Below are positions 1 to 11,999 of a DNA stretch of 64,000 nt, in pieces (within the stretch, counting starts at the first letter, position 1; every line of letters starts with the position of its first letter). The notes below the pieces were generated by a model. It had not been told where the DNA came from. It was given only the letters and a program-made list of their open reading frames with translations, and searched no databases. The translations under genes were made by a program, and so were the position numbers. This stretch comes from Paulownia fortunei (taxonomy: Eukaryota; Streptophyta; Magnoliopsida; Lamiales; Paulowniaceae): assembly GCA_019321725.1 (NCBI GenBank), contig CM033105.1, positions 11,731,632 to 11,795,631 on the forward strand, in the 5' to 3' direction.

Positions 1-525
1 TAGTAGATAACACATCAACTGATGCTGGGCCTTTGAGGCACAACCTTTTCAAAGATCCGAAAGGGTCTCAAGTGTACCTAAGAGGTACAACTTATTGTTA
101 AAAAATAAAGAAGAGGGACTCCCCTTGGATAATGATCCTATAAGCTAGGGAGCTCGGAAAAGTGGCAAGAAGCTATTCAATGCGAGATGGACTCCGTGTA
201 CTCCAATGAGATATGGACCTTGGTGGACCCACCATAGGAAATTATTCCCATTGGCTGCAAATGGGTCTACAAGTGGAGCTTGGAGTATATGGATAGGTAA
301 CGACCTATAAGGCACGATTGGTAGCAAAAGGTTATACTCAAAAGCAAGGAATTGATTATGAGGAAATTTTTTTGCCAGTAATGATGCTTATATCCATTCA
401 GATACTACCGACCATATCTGCATATTATGACTATGAGATATGAAAAATGGATCCATTAAGGAAGATATCTATATAAAGCAGCCAGAAGGCTTCATATCCA
501 GTGGGAGCGAGTGAAGACTTCTAAT
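1..525 (+). pseudogene. Ty1/copia reverse transcriptase fragment (decayed)
   Basis: Translation across plus-strand frames gives the start of a copia-type reverse transcriptase (RVT_2 family). An EMDSVYSNEIWTLVDPP-like stretch comes first, then GCKWVYKWS, KARLVAKGYTQKQGIDYEE and IYIKQPEGF near 470-500. No single frame is open: several stops and frameshifts interrupt it, and the catalytic YVDD part is missing because the homology stops near 525. Bases 1-150 look like the linker between integrase and reverse transcriptase. The fragment is cut by the window edge on the left and meets LTR-like sequence on the right. The copia assignment is firm; the lineage is not determined. Confidence 0.75.
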
Positions 526-529
526 AAAA

Positions 530-1255
530 AATGGAAAAATCTATATTGGAGAGGAAGAAAGAAGCAACAGATAAGGAAGAATAAGGTTTCCTAATTAGAT
601 TAGGAATGTGATGAGGATAAGAAAGGAAAGAGTTGGAGACCTAATCGGATTAGATTAAGACCACCTTATGTGTGTGTATAAATACACATAGGGTGATCGA
701 AAATTACTAAGGGTAAGATACAAAATCTTTGGCTACTCCCTTCCTCTCTATCTCTTGTGCTTTCATTTACTTTTTTCTACAACAAAAGTCTTTATAAAAA
801 AGGTTTCATCCCTTTTGATCAAAGTGTAGTTCTTCTAATCACTTGTTGATTTAAGAATTATACTTTACTCCTAACTTAGATAAGAAACAAAAAATGTAAA
901 TTCACTAGCAAGAGTTTATTACTTGTGTATTTGCTCAAAGCGTGGATACTATTGGAGGGGCTACACTTAGAGCTCTTTGGTGAATCTTTTTGGGAGATCC
1001 AATAAAGGTGTTCGAAAAGAGCTTGAGGAATTTGAATTCTTTTATACCCTATTGCAACTAGTTTGCTTGAAAGGTATATTTCATAAAATTTAGTCATTTA
1101 ATTTAATTAAGCAAACAATCAGAAACACAAACTAAAAATCACATAGAATCCGGGATTAGCTATTATACACGTGATGTATCTTTTTATTTCAATTATTGAA
1201 AATTTTAAATTTTGCTGCACATGCTATCCCGTGATTTTGCAAACCTAGCATTGTT
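530..1255 (+). repeat. copia LTR fragment, promoter-bearing part
   Basis: This stretch resembles the second half of the copia LTRs seen elsewhere in the window. It has a purine-rich upstream part, a TATAAATA box at 677-684, a pyrimidine-rich segment, and then a leader-like tail with a motif close to that at 17880-17930 (GAGGGGCTACACTT... ahead of a TTCTTGGTGA-like stretch). Orientation is inferred from the TATA box. Boundaries are approximate. No gene is seen in it. Confidence 0.45.
677..684 (+). promoter_or_regulatory. TATA box of a copia LTR fragment
   Basis: TATAAATA lies in an otherwise ordinary LTR-like sequence, followed at a plausible distance by CT-rich DNA. It would have been the core promoter of the retroelement. 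Activity cannot be judged from the sequence. Confidence 0.4.
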
Positions 1256-1283
1256 GACTATTCATTAACCTACATACGGGAAA

Positions 1284-1752
1284 ATATTATATCGAACATA
1301 AACCCTTTTCCCAATTATCATCAAAGTATAACATGTCATGCACAAGGCTATAATGGTGCATTAAGTCTAAGGACTAATTCTTGCATTATCGTAATGAGAA
1401 AAATCTCATTCAACAAGAAAATATATCCATTTAGGAATTTGTAGGCAGGACAATATAATGTACTTATTCGCTAACAAGCACCTACGTACATGTATTAGTA
1501 TCTCTAGAACAAAGTCTATTAAATGAGGCATCCTCTTTTCGAGCTTGCATCATATATGCAAGTCTCAACGGGATCATTGATGGGAATCTCAATGATCCTT
1601 AACTTGAAATATTTTAATACCACAACTTTAGAAGCATATTCTTCATCTATTTCTTATAATAAATTTAAGATGAAGATACCGTTTAATGATATTAGTATGA
1701 ATAAGATTGATTCCACAAGAGTAATTGTCTTATCGGGGACTACTCTAACACA
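1284..1752 (-). repeat. copia LTR fragment (terminal portion)
   Basis: Matches by eye the segment 9053-9602 and 14854-15406 of the copia LTR family, including the CAAAGTATAACATGTCATGC stretch, the AACAAGCACC stretch and the terminal ACTACTCTAACA. In the element's own direction the LTR starts at 1752 (TGTTAGAGTAG) and runs leftward. It is more diverged than the copies of element IV. The left edge is approximate. Confidence 0.7.
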
Positions 1753-1754
1753 AA

Positions 1755-2870
1755 TTTACTTGCTTAATCAAATTAAATGACAAAGTTTCACATTTATACC
1801 TTTTAGCACTCCGACTGATATAGGGAATGCAGAAATTTGAATTTCTAATCCTAGATCAGAAATAGGTTTGCAAGGAATCCAATTGTCTTTCATCTATATG
1901 TATCCATACTTCTAACAATTCCATAAATTTCAAATCCTTGCTAGAGAATTAGAACTCTTTGTTTCTAATCTAGGAATATGGGAGTGTAGTTTAATTCTTT
2001 GATTTAAGTAAGTGAATAAAGCCATAACTTCTCAAAAAGGGTTGGAACCTTCTTAATGATAAAGTATTTTTCTTGGAGAGGAAGAAAGAGATGAGAGATT
2101 AGAGAGAAGGGGTCGATTTTTGCTTCTTATAAGCTTTTTATCGAGAAGCAGCCCCTTAGTGTGTGTGTGTGTATGCACACTTTGATATTTTCCCTAATCC
2201 CTTTAATTCTCTTGCATTTTCCTTTCTTATCTCCTTATTTTCCATCTAAGACTAGGCATCCTTGTCTTCCTCTCCAAGACTCCTAGTTGGACCTTTATCC
2301 TAATGGCTTGGACTCTAACTAATTGTTAAAGTTCAATTAATTGATCTTCATCAATTAATCATGTGCAATTTTAATTAATTAACCCAATCAAATAATTAAT
2401 TAATTCCATAAAGGTTATCTAATTAAATTAGGCCTAATTAAATAATTATAATTTAATTGGTAAAATTAACCAATTAATTTAACTCCTTAACTTAATTTAA
2501 CCTGTTATTTAACTGATCAAATCAATTAATTAATTTTACTCTCCATGAGGCCCTGATCTTAATTAGGTCTAATTAGATAATCATATTACTCAAATGAATG
2601 AATGGATTTAATAGTTTAAATTAATTAAAACTCAAATTAAATAATCCTTACTAGTTCACTTAATCCAACCTATTGGATTACTTTCTAGATTAAAAGTGGA
2701 CTATCCTAATTAGCGTTTGATTCATTAGGTCCACAACTAAGCTAGTAGTAAGGTTGCAAGTCTTACAACTTAGTGAATAAATTAAAATTCTGATTAATTC
2801 ATGAGAAGTACCTAGTAGTGCATCAAACTACCTTGTCTTTGGTGAATTAATTTAGAGTAGTGTTGAGCGA
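1755..2870 (-). repeat. second copia LTR fragment, same orientation
   Basis: Begins near a GCACTCCGACTGATATAGGG-like motif, which lies about 180 bp inside the LTRs starting at 5231 and 6811. It continues through the AATTAATTAA-rich part and the TTCACTACTAAGCTAGTAGT-like motif (here CCACAACTAAGCTAGTAGTA). It directly follows the end of the previous LTR fragment, so two LTR pieces are joined without internal sequence. Contains a short GT microsatellite at about 2159-2173. No gene. Confidence 0.6.
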
Positions 2871-2984
2871 GCCAAAGAGTGGTCGCTTTTATACTTTTAT
2901 AAAAATAATCTTATTCAAAATATATTAACAAAATTGGCAATTTCTTCATCTTTAATTTCACATAGCCAATTGAAAAAAGTTCTT

Positions 2985-3880
2985 AGACCATACTTACTAT
3001 GGGCCATGGTTGTGTATATGATGGTGATCTTGAAATATTCATTTATGACTTTAGTATTAAACTAGTTCTAAGTAGAGGGTTCATTAAGTTGGGAAATCGA
3101 TAAGCCCAATGACTCGTGGACATAATACATGCTCAAAAGAAGGATGTTTCGCTCCATAGACATCAACATCGGGATGCTAGTACATGTGTGTGGGTGCTCG
3201 TTAGGTAATAAGTGCACCTAAATAGCCCGTGGAAAATTCTCAATTAAAAATGTTATTTGTCGAATGAGAATTTTCTAGTTATGATAGTGCATGAATCAGT
3301 CCTTCAACTTGAGATACCATGTAGCTTTCTGCACAATATTATATACTTTTATCTATTTTTTGATTGTATAACAATTGTAAGGGGTTTACGTTGGGTATAT
3401 GATCCTCGTGTATGAAAGTTAATGAATGACCAACAAAATATCCTTTATCTATATGGCAAAATATGTGAGTCTCCTATGCGTTTTATGGTCCTTGATTCAG
3501 AAGTCTCGAGCTAGAACATGATGAATACTATACGGGTCTTTTTTATGATTTATCTCGAGTCAATATGATTAGAAATAAAATCAAAGTTATTAAGTCAAAA
3601 TATATTTTTGACTAATAATCTATGCCTTAGAATAAATCAGGAGGTTAGTTGACAGAAAGACCAAACTTGCATGGTAGTCGTAACAAAAATAAGTTCATTT
3701 CTTAATTCACCTAAGACTAGGTATGCTTCCCTTCACTTGTCAGATTTTTGGAATTAAATATTTAATTCCAAGATGAACTAAATAATTAAATTAATTAATC
3801 ATAATATCTTTTATTTCTCACTAAGTTATAAGAGTTGCAAACTCACAACTAGTTTAGTTTTGAACCTAAGGGGTCATACA
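2985..3880 (+). repeat. copia LTR fragment in opposite orientation
   Basis: Matches 16555-17460 of the plus-oriented LTR of copia III. It shares the GGGCATGGTCGCG-like start (here GGGCCATGGTTGTG), the GACTCGTGGACATAATACATG stretch, the GATAGTGCATGA stretch and the CACCTAAGACTAG motif. Together with the preceding piece it makes an inverted, tail-to-tail arrangement of LTR pieces. Boundaries are approximate and it is well diverged. Confidence 0.6.
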
Positions 3881-4336
3881 CAAAAAGAAAAAGTCCACTA
3901 TTAAAATTTGGTTTGTTTTCAAATGTTTTTTGTTACTTTTTATGTATTTAGTTTGAAATCTTTTAGGTAATGACAAAAGGAGAAGAAAATGGAAAGAAAC
4001 CAAAGACTTGGTTGAAATGTTGAACAATCCGAATTGTGGTGCGATTGATGATAGTTTTTGTATTTCAATCATAACTCTTTGCTCAAATATCATTTTGACT
4101 TGCTTCTTAAACCATTGGAAAACAAGAAATAGATAACTTTTATGTTTACTAATAAGAAAAACCAAGTTCAAGAGTCAGCACTGGGCTAAAATTTTCTAGT
4201 ATGACACATTTTGGTATTTTAAGCATAACTCTCTCTACAAATATCATATTTAGTTGATTCAAGTACCTATGGAAAGAAAAGATGGATAGCTACAATTAAT
4301 TATGAAAATAAAAAGCCAATTCAACTTAGAAAGATG
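3881..4336. other. non-coding stretch next to the assembly gap
   Basis: No gene is recognised. Two imperfect copies of a phrase of the type AATCATAACTCTTTGCTCAAATATCAT lie near 4068-4096 and 4222-4252, followed by similar downstream bases. This kind of sequence is common in LTRs and untranslated parts of plant gypsy elements, so the stretch is probably retroelement debris. Confidence 0.35.
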
Positions 4337-4436
4337 NNNNNNNNNNNNNNNNNNNNNNNNNNNNNNNNNNNNNNNNNNNNNNNNNNNNNNNNNNNNNNNN
4401 NNNNNNNNNNNNNNNNNNNNNNNNNNNNNNNNNNNN
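4337..4436. other. assembly gap (100 N)
   Basis: Exactly 100 unknown bases, a conventional placeholder size, so the true length is unknown. The gap sits immediately upstream of the PPR-DYW remnant, so the upstream part of that gene may be in the missing sequence. Confidence 0.98.
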
Positions 4437-4890
4437 CTATAAGAAAAATGATGAGAGATGAAAAGATCGATAAAATAACAGATTGGAGCTGGATTAGCAT
4501 TCGAAACAAGATTTATGCATTCAAATTCGACAACAAGAAACATCAGTCGGATGATGTTGCTAAACTTTTGGAGGATTTGCTTGATAGAGCGAGGCCTCTT
4601 GGATATCAGGTAGAGACAAATTCAGAGATGGTAGATGAGGAAAAGGAGGAAGCCACAACCGTGGCTGCTCATCACAGTGAAAAGTTAGCAGTTGCCTTTG
4701 GGTTACTCAACACATCAATCAACTCACAAATTCGGTTAACAAGAGTATTAGCATGTGTAGGGACTGCCATAATTTTATAAAAGTCGTCTCAGTATTGACG
4801 TCAAGAACAATAATAATTCGAGATAGTAAGAGACTGCACAAATTTTTCAGTGGACAATGTTCATGTGAGGATTTTGGTGCTCTTGTTTGA
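4437..4890 (+). pseudogene. PPR protein of the DYW class, 3' end, frameshifted
   Basis: The frame open out of the gap reads through an E/E+ type region (DWSWISIRNKIYAFKF, then LEDLLDRARPLGY) into the DYW cytidine-deaminase-like domain, with HSEKLAVAFGLL at about 4673-4708. The HSE triad is the zinc-binding/glutamate signature of these organelle RNA-editing proteins. Around 4745-4753 the homology jumps to another frame, where CRDCHNFIKV (the CxxCH zinc motif), then TIIIRDSKRLHKF and GQCSCEDFG continue to a TGA at 4888-4890. The usual terminal DYW tripeptide is replaced by DFG plus a short extension. The one-frame shift and altered end suggest a pseudogene; an assembly error near the gap is possible. 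All PPR repeats are absent or lie in the gap. Family assignment is confident. Confidence 0.85.
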
Positions 4891-5225
4891 TGACTTTTTG
4901 CACCTAGTGAAAGAACTTTGATGCAATGATCATTTTCAGGAAAACTGATTGTGCAATTTTATCTAAATTTCTCATAGTACTTTGTCCATCACTTATTGTT
5001 ATAAAATTCACTTATTTAACTGCTATTACAATTGCCATAAAGAGATCTTAATTTGGTTTTTTGCTTACTTAGTTCTTAGTTGCAGGGGACTACATTTTAT
5101 AGTAATGGTTAATTTACTTTGGGGGATGGGATGATGGTTTATAGATGGAGAGAAAGATAAGGATATCCCAAATACTCTTTTAACTTTTTTCATACCTCCT
5201 AATGCCCTATATTCACAAATATGAT
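4891..5225. other. non-coding flank downstream of the DYW remnant
   Basis: AT-rich sequence without an open frame or recognisable repeat. It may be the old 3' flank of the PPR gene. It is the left-hand host flank of copia insertion IV and ends with the CTTTC duplication at 5226-5230. Confidence 0.4.
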
Positions 5226-5230
5226 CTTTC
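5226..5230. repeat. target-site duplication, left side of copia IV
   Basis: CTTTC immediately precedes the TGTTGGGTTC terminus at 5231, and the same five bases follow the ACTCTAACA terminus at 15406. Five bp is the usual duplication length for LTR retrotransposons, so the pair defines one insertion event. Confidence 0.85.
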
Positions 5231-8200
5231 TGTTGGGTTCGCGCGATTCCGGGAGACGTATACGCAGCGGAATTAATTTTTTTTTAAAAACATAAATATA
5301 TATTACATCACATGTAATTAAAACGAATTCCGAAACCCTTTCGCGATTACTCAGTTGTGCGTTTTCTGATAGTTAAAGTAAGAAAGTTTCAGAAACTCTT
5401 ACATTAATTTGCACTCCGGCTGATGTAGGGATTGAAACGATTCAAATCGTTATCCATGAATGAAAGTATCTCCATGTTCTTCAATTCAAAACCCCTTTGA
5501 TTGAAATCTGATTCGCTTCTAGGATCCCAAACGTTATCCCTCTAACGGTATCCACACCTTGGATGCCCACTCGCAACCGAATCCTATGCTAGTAGTTTTC
5601 GATTCGATAATTCTATCCTAAAACGATTTTGTTTGGAACAAGAACACATTAACAATTAGTGTTTTGGTGTTTAATTTAATTCTTAATTCAATAATTAAAT
5701 CAAGAATTAAACTAGATAAAAGGTTGGTGAACTTTTTGAGATTGAAAGGAAAGGGGGACGAATTTTTGGGAATTAAAGAAAACTATTTTTCTTCACAAAA
5801 ATCTGCAATTAAAATTCCCATAAAAAATATCCAAGAAGATTATCAATCAAGACTATCACAAGTTCTTTCTATATAGGACTCTTCTTATTTTCTTATCTCC
5901 AACTCTTTTGGTAAGTTTCCTTATCCCATAAGCACTTTTCTTTTTCCTTATTACCTTATAGAAATTGAATTCCCAATTCAACTTCCTCTAGGAATTGGAT
6001 TCTCAATCCAATTTCCTAATGGGCTTCCTACAAGCCCACACCTAATGGGCCTAGGCCTAAGTAATCAATTAGGCTCTACTTTAATTGATCCAATCAATTA
6101 AATTAATTCATTTAATTAATTAGGCCCATCTTACTTAATTGATCCAATCAATTAATTAAATGTCCAATTGGACTTTCTAATCCAATTAGGTCCAATCAAT
6201 TAATCTAATTAATTAATTGAATTAATTCCACACTTGAATTAATTTAACCCCATTAATTAATCACATTAATTAATTTAATCCAATACTTGGATTAATTTCT
6301 AGGCTAAAAATGGACTTGTCTAAGTTTTGTGTGTGACCCCTTAGATTCACTTTAAACTAGTCGTGGCTCACAACTCTTGTGACTTAGTTGAATAATTAAT
6401 TGTTTTGATTAATTAATCCAATTAATTAATTCTCTTGAAATTAATCCAAGAACCCACAAGACATGGGAAGCATCTAGCAATGCATCATGACTCCTAGTCT
6501 AGGGTGAATGTGCGAACCTATTTCAATTATGAATACCATGCAAGTATGGTCCTTCCGTCATCTAATCTCCCGATTGAGCCTAGGGCATGGATATTGAGTC
6601 GAAACCCTATTAACTCAATAACTATGTTTCCATTCCTAGTAGCTTGACTCGATGATGAATAATTAGAAAATCCCAGGTCTAATTTTCATCCAACCTTGGC
6701 CAAGAATTTTAGAGTCAAGTACAGTGGAACACATAGGAGATTCACCTATTCATCTAGATAGTGATGGGATCCTTTGTTGGCCACTCATTAATCTCCATAC
6801 ATGAAGATGTTGTTGGGTTCGCTATAATCGCAGGGGTATACGCAGCGGAAAATTAAAATTTTTATCAAACATAAATTTAACCCCTTTGATTCGAAAGCGA
6901 TTTTAACGATCGCGCTTATTCAAGTGAATATATATATAAATATAAAATCGGATTATACCTTTCGTGCACTCCGGTTGTTGTAGGGAATGAAGCAATCAAT
7001 TGCTTATCCTGGACTATCAGAACTCGCAGGGATCCAAGTGTCTCCCCTCTATCAGGTCCACGATACGGAAAGCAACACCAATCAAAAGGATTCGCTAGTA
7101 TCCTTTTAATTATTTACTAATCTAGAACCGGAGTATATTTTCAAGAACAATTAAGATTGATTCTTTATGTTCTTGAAACAATAATATGAAGAAAAAACAA
7201 GAAACTGATTTTTTTTTTATTTTTTTTCTTTTTCTTGAAGAGTAAAAATAGAAGACTTTAAACAAAATATTTTTGCTCAAATTTTTGAATTGAATTATGT
7301 AATTTTCATCCCTCATATATATAGGGTTGAAAATTTTAATCCTTTTCCAACTCTTGAAAAGTTTTTCTATTTTGAACTACTTCAAAACCTTATCTTGAAA
7401 TGGATTCCAAATCTTTCAAGAACTCTTCTTTTTTTTCACTCTTCTATTGTATGTGGACTAATTTGAGACTACATTAATCATCAAAACTATCTACATACAT
7501 TGTTGATATTAATTTGAACTCTTCAAATAATATCAAGATAGATATATATATCATATATATATATACTATAATTATATTTATACATAAATTAAATCTTAGT
7601 GGCCTATTTTATCCTATAAAATTGGTCACTTTATTTATTTATCTATAAATATGTTAATTAAATAAATCATATTATTTAATTTATTCTCTTCATACTTTAG
7701 TGGGCTTCTTAAGTGATCCACATTTATTTTGGGCTTGGACTCAAAAATCCCCAAATCAATTCAATTGATTCAATCCCAATTTAAAATCATCCAATTGATT
7801 AATTTAATTTACTCCAATTGGGCTTCCTAATCAAATTAGGTCCAATTAAATAATCCAATTACTTAATTGAATAATTTAATTTAACTATTAAATTAAATAG
7901 AACCCTTAATTAATTAATTGATCAGTATTAATTAATTAATTTCCAACCATTGGATAAAATCTAAAATTAAAAATGTTACTTTTCATAAAGATGTGTGACC
8001 CTCTTAGGTTCACTACTAAGCTAGTAGTGGTTTTGCAACATTTGCAACTTATGAATAACAATTATTCCAATTAATTAATCAATTAATTAATCCGCTTGGA
8101 ATCAACTCCTTAATTTCAAGAACCTCACTATCCATGAAAACACCTAGTAAGTAATCATGGCAAACTAGTCTTAGGTGAAATAGCGAGTAAACCTATTTCA

Positions 8201-9602
8201 GTTGCGAGTACCATACACGTACGGTCCTTTCGACAGCTAATCTCCTGATTGAATCTAAGGCATGGATTATAAGTCGAAACCCTAAATGATTCAATTGTTG
8301 TGATCCCATTTCAAGTTCCAATGATTCTTGATGAATCACAATTCATTCTGCCTTGGCCAAGGTCTTTGAATCACGAACTATGAAAACACAGGAGATTCCC
8401 TTGTTTTAAAAAAAAAACAAGTGTCGAATTCTATGTTGGCCACTGACAAACCTCCATGCACACCAGTGCAACACCCAACATACCCCCTTTGTGATTGTCA
8501 AGCAATCAGAAGATATATCAAAGTGCTGCAGGATGCACACAAGGCTACCATCGTGCCTCAAGTCTAAGGACTAGTCGTGTACTATCGCAACACAGAAATT
8601 CTTATTTCGACGGGCAAAGCCTCCAACTAAGAATTTCTTGCGGGCCATATTCGGTGTACTTGTTCCCTAACAAGCACCCACATATATGCACTTACGTCTC
8701 TACGCTAATGCCAATGGAATGTGACATCCTCGTCTCACGAGCATGCATTATATGTACGAGTCTTACTGAGCTATTTGATGTCCCATCTCAAAAAACTCTC
8801 GACTCGGAACTTATTTAAAACCAAAGCCTTAGAGACATGTTCCATGATCGCCATCATATGCGCGACCATGCCCGTAGCTAAATTTGGTCTAAGGACTTTA
8901 TCTAATGTGCAGAAATAAAAAAATGCAAGACATAAGATAAAGAAAATGCCTTTTTATTATTATATTGATTTCAAATAAGATTGTCTTTACAAAAGCAAAA
9001 GAGTATAAAACACCCAATCTAATTGGGGCGTTGGGCATCCTACTCTAACAGATGTTACACCCAATATAAACCCCTTATGATTGTCATGCAATCGGGAAAT
9101 GTATCAAAGTACAACATGTCATGCACAAGGTTACCATGGTGCCTCAAGTCCAAGGACTAATTCTTGCACTATCATAACGAGAAAATTCCGATTCGACAAT
9201 AGAATATTTCCAATTGGGAATTTTAGGTGGGGTTGTTCAGTGTACTTGTTCCAACAAGCACCCGCATACATGCACTAGTGTCTCCACACCAATACCTATG
9301 GAACGAGGCATCCTCTTTCGAGCCTGCATCGTATGCGCAAGTTTCAACGGGATCAATGATGTCCCATCTCATTAATCCTTAACTTGGAACGTTTTAAGAT
9401 CACAGCCTTAGAGACATATTCCACGATTACCATCATATGCGCAACCATGCCCCATAGCTATGTGTGATCTAAGGACTTTATCTAATTTTTATGATGAATT
9501 TAAGATAAAGATTTCCATTTAAATGATATTAATATAAATAAGAATGATTCGCAAGAGTAAAGAACGGCCAGAATAATTGGCACGCCGGGCACTACTCTAA
9601 CA
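5231..9602 (-). repeat. 3' LTR of copia IV, split by a nested LTR
   Basis: The LTR runs 5231-6810 and resumes after 9055. Removing the insertion and one copy of its GATGT duplication leaves about 2.1 kb, consistent with the related LTR at 49623-51856. Its right part (9053-9602) pairs with 14854-15406 almost base for base, and 6500-6810 pairs with 14560-14853, which confirms that the two outer pieces are one LTR. It contains long AATTAATTAA-rich tracts and no gene. Confidence 0.85.
6811..9050 (-). mobile_element. solo copia LTR nested in the 3' LTR of copia IV
   Basis: Starts TGTTGGGTTCGC at 6811 and ends CTACTCTAACA at 9050, with the duplication GATGT at 6806-6810 and 9051-9055. It has no internal sequence, so it is a solo LTR left by recombination between the two LTRs of a later insertion. 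It is closest by eye to the LTR at 49623-51856 (same GCAGGGG opening and similar end). Small open frames inside it are not genes. Confidence 0.88.
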
Positions 9603-9618
9603 ATCTCCCACTTGCCCT
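9603..9618 (-). other. polypurine tract of copia IV
   Basis: On the minus strand the sequence GGGCAAGTGGGAGAT directly abuts the LTR start TGTTAGAGTAG. This is the classic copia second-strand primer arrangement and fixes the element orientation. Confidence 0.75.
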
Positions 9619-10582
9619 AGAGACAATTGTCCTCGTATTAAAGCCCATCTTCTGAAGATATCCTTCAAATACTTATCTAAAGGGTTAAAACAGTGGGTCT
9701 ACTATATTTTCTGCCGAGGCAAATCTTTCCACGCTGATGTTGCCTCTACCAATGATTTTCATAACAGGGTATTGCTAATCTATTTCTGCTTGGATCCTTT
9801 GATGAGACCTTGGCTTCTTTGCTTGTGCAATAGCCCTCATTGTTATCGCAGTATCTAGTACTCAATCAACAATGGTTGGAACTACATCTAACATTTAGAT
9901 TAAGTTCATTATCCAAATAATCTATTTTTGCAGCATCGTATGCCAAGATGTATTCAATTACAATGGTAGAATCCACGGTTGTTACAAGCTTGGAACTCTT
10001 TCCAACTAACCGTCCCACCATTTAGGATGAACATGAATTTAGACATAGACTTCAAGTCATCTACTTTAGACTAAAAACTAGATGAAGCATCTAAGTTTCA
10101 GTTCTCCATAACCGAACTCCAAAAAGAAATCCTTAGTGCTTCATAAGTACTAAAGATCGTCTTTACGGCTTCTAATGCTTTTCGCATCAAATTGATTGAT
10201 ATTTTGCTCGTAACACTTAGAGCATTTCTAATATCAAATCATGTACATAGATTTGCATATTTTATGCTTTCTTTCAAGGATGCATAAAACATGTAAGTCA
10301 TTATTTCTCTTTCATTCAAAAGTCTTTGGGGACGAGGACTTCAAAAGAAAAATCCCATGACTCATAAATAAGAATCTCTCCTAGGATTCTTCATGCTAAA
10401 CCCTTTTAACATCTAATCTATGTACTTGGATTTAGGATAGTCCAAGCATCCTTTCAGATCTATCTCCATAAATCTCAATCCCCAATCCCTAGGATGCTTA
10501 TCCCAAATCTCTCTTGGAGAACTTTGTAGATGACAAGTCTCAGTTGACTGCAACATTTCTACATCATCTCTATGAGTAAAAT

Positions 10583-10594
10583 GTCATCAACGTA
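10583..10594 (-). other. reverse transcriptase YVDD catalytic codons
   Basis: Four codons reading Y-V-D-D followed by I-L-L on the minus strand, the metal-binding catalytic motif of copia reverse transcriptases. The motif itself is intact although the surrounding frame is broken. Confidence 0.8.
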
Positions 10595-11999
10595 AAACAC
10601 AACAATCATCACCATACTCCCACTAACCCTCTTGTACACATATGGCTCATTCGCATTCCTAAGGAAATCAAACCATTTGATTGCTTTAGAGAATCGAATG
10701 TTCCACATTCGAAAATTTATTTTGAGTTTTTAACAGATCTCTAAAGCTCGCAAACTTTTTGCTTGCGTTTGTTTGATATGAAGACTCAGACCGCTTAACT
10801 TATATCCTTTTCTCAATATCCCTATTGAGAAATACGGTCTTCATATCCCTTTGTCATATCTAGTAGTCGTAATACGTAGATATAACTAGCATACTCTAAA
10901 TGGACTTTAGCATCACGTCTGGTAAAAAGTATCCTCAATAGTCAACACCTTGACTATAAGCATAACACTTTGCTACCAGTCCTGCCTTTATAGGTCACCA
11001 CCCCCATGTTCTTCAATTTATATTTGTAGACCCGTTTGCAGCTAATGGGAACCATTCCCACTAATGGGCCCACCAAGGTCAAACCTTGTTGGAGTACATA
11101 GAGTCCATTTTGGATTGCATGACATTTTCCCAATTTCCGAATTGATGTCATACATCTTTACTCCTTATGTAAATCAATATTTAAAAAGGAGATCCTCCTT
11201 GCTGCTCTCTAGCAAGAGACTCTTATCGTATAAGTAGCCTCGAGATCCTTTTAGATCTCTTTGAGGTTGTGTACTAGAAGTTTTAGTAATTTGTTCATAC
11301 ACCATTGCCACTTGTGAGACAAACTGTGGTTCTTGAACTGTTTCAAGTTCTATGATCTAGCAATTTCTATCTAATAGAAATTCCTTCTTCTCAAGAAGGT
11401 GGTGTCCCTAGAAAACAAACTATTTTGTTATTAGGAACGTTAGAAATGGTATTCTTTAGATTCATTTAGATACCCCACAAATTTGCATAAGCTGGATTCA
11501 TATCCATCTTATCTCCCACTAACTGCTTTAAAAAAGCAGGCCCATTTACCCTTAGGTATATATACGAGGGGTCTTTTACCACATCATATCACATATGATA
11601 TTTTTGAGCACCGATTTAGATGATATCCTTACTTGATAAGAATATCATTGATTCTAGGGTAATTCCCAAAATGAAGAGGAAATAAGTGAAACTCAACTTG
11701 GATTCACTTAAAGTGAGAATCTAATTCTCCATTAGATAATCAAGAACTTACCACCTTAGTATTCTCTTCATCGATCACATCGATTGATTTAATACTTTGG
11801 CCGATTTAATTCTCTACTTCATGTCTAAATTCTTTGAACCCTTCAAAGGATCTTAGAATAATGAAGTAAGAATAGTTCGCTTGTACACTAACACTTAGTG
11901 GACTGCTTACATCCCTTTGGATCACATCCAAAGGCGTGGTTTGCTCCATTTGTCCCACAAATGGTGATTTGGTCATGTTTTCCTAAAGATAAGATTTAC

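Noticed and set aside
4259..4543. Frames spanning the N gap on the minus strand
   Set aside because: Created by translating unknown bases; the plus-strand DYW homology explains the real part.
7122..7316. Small Lys/Phe-rich frame on the minus strand
   Set aside because: Low-complexity A/T runs within a copia LTR.
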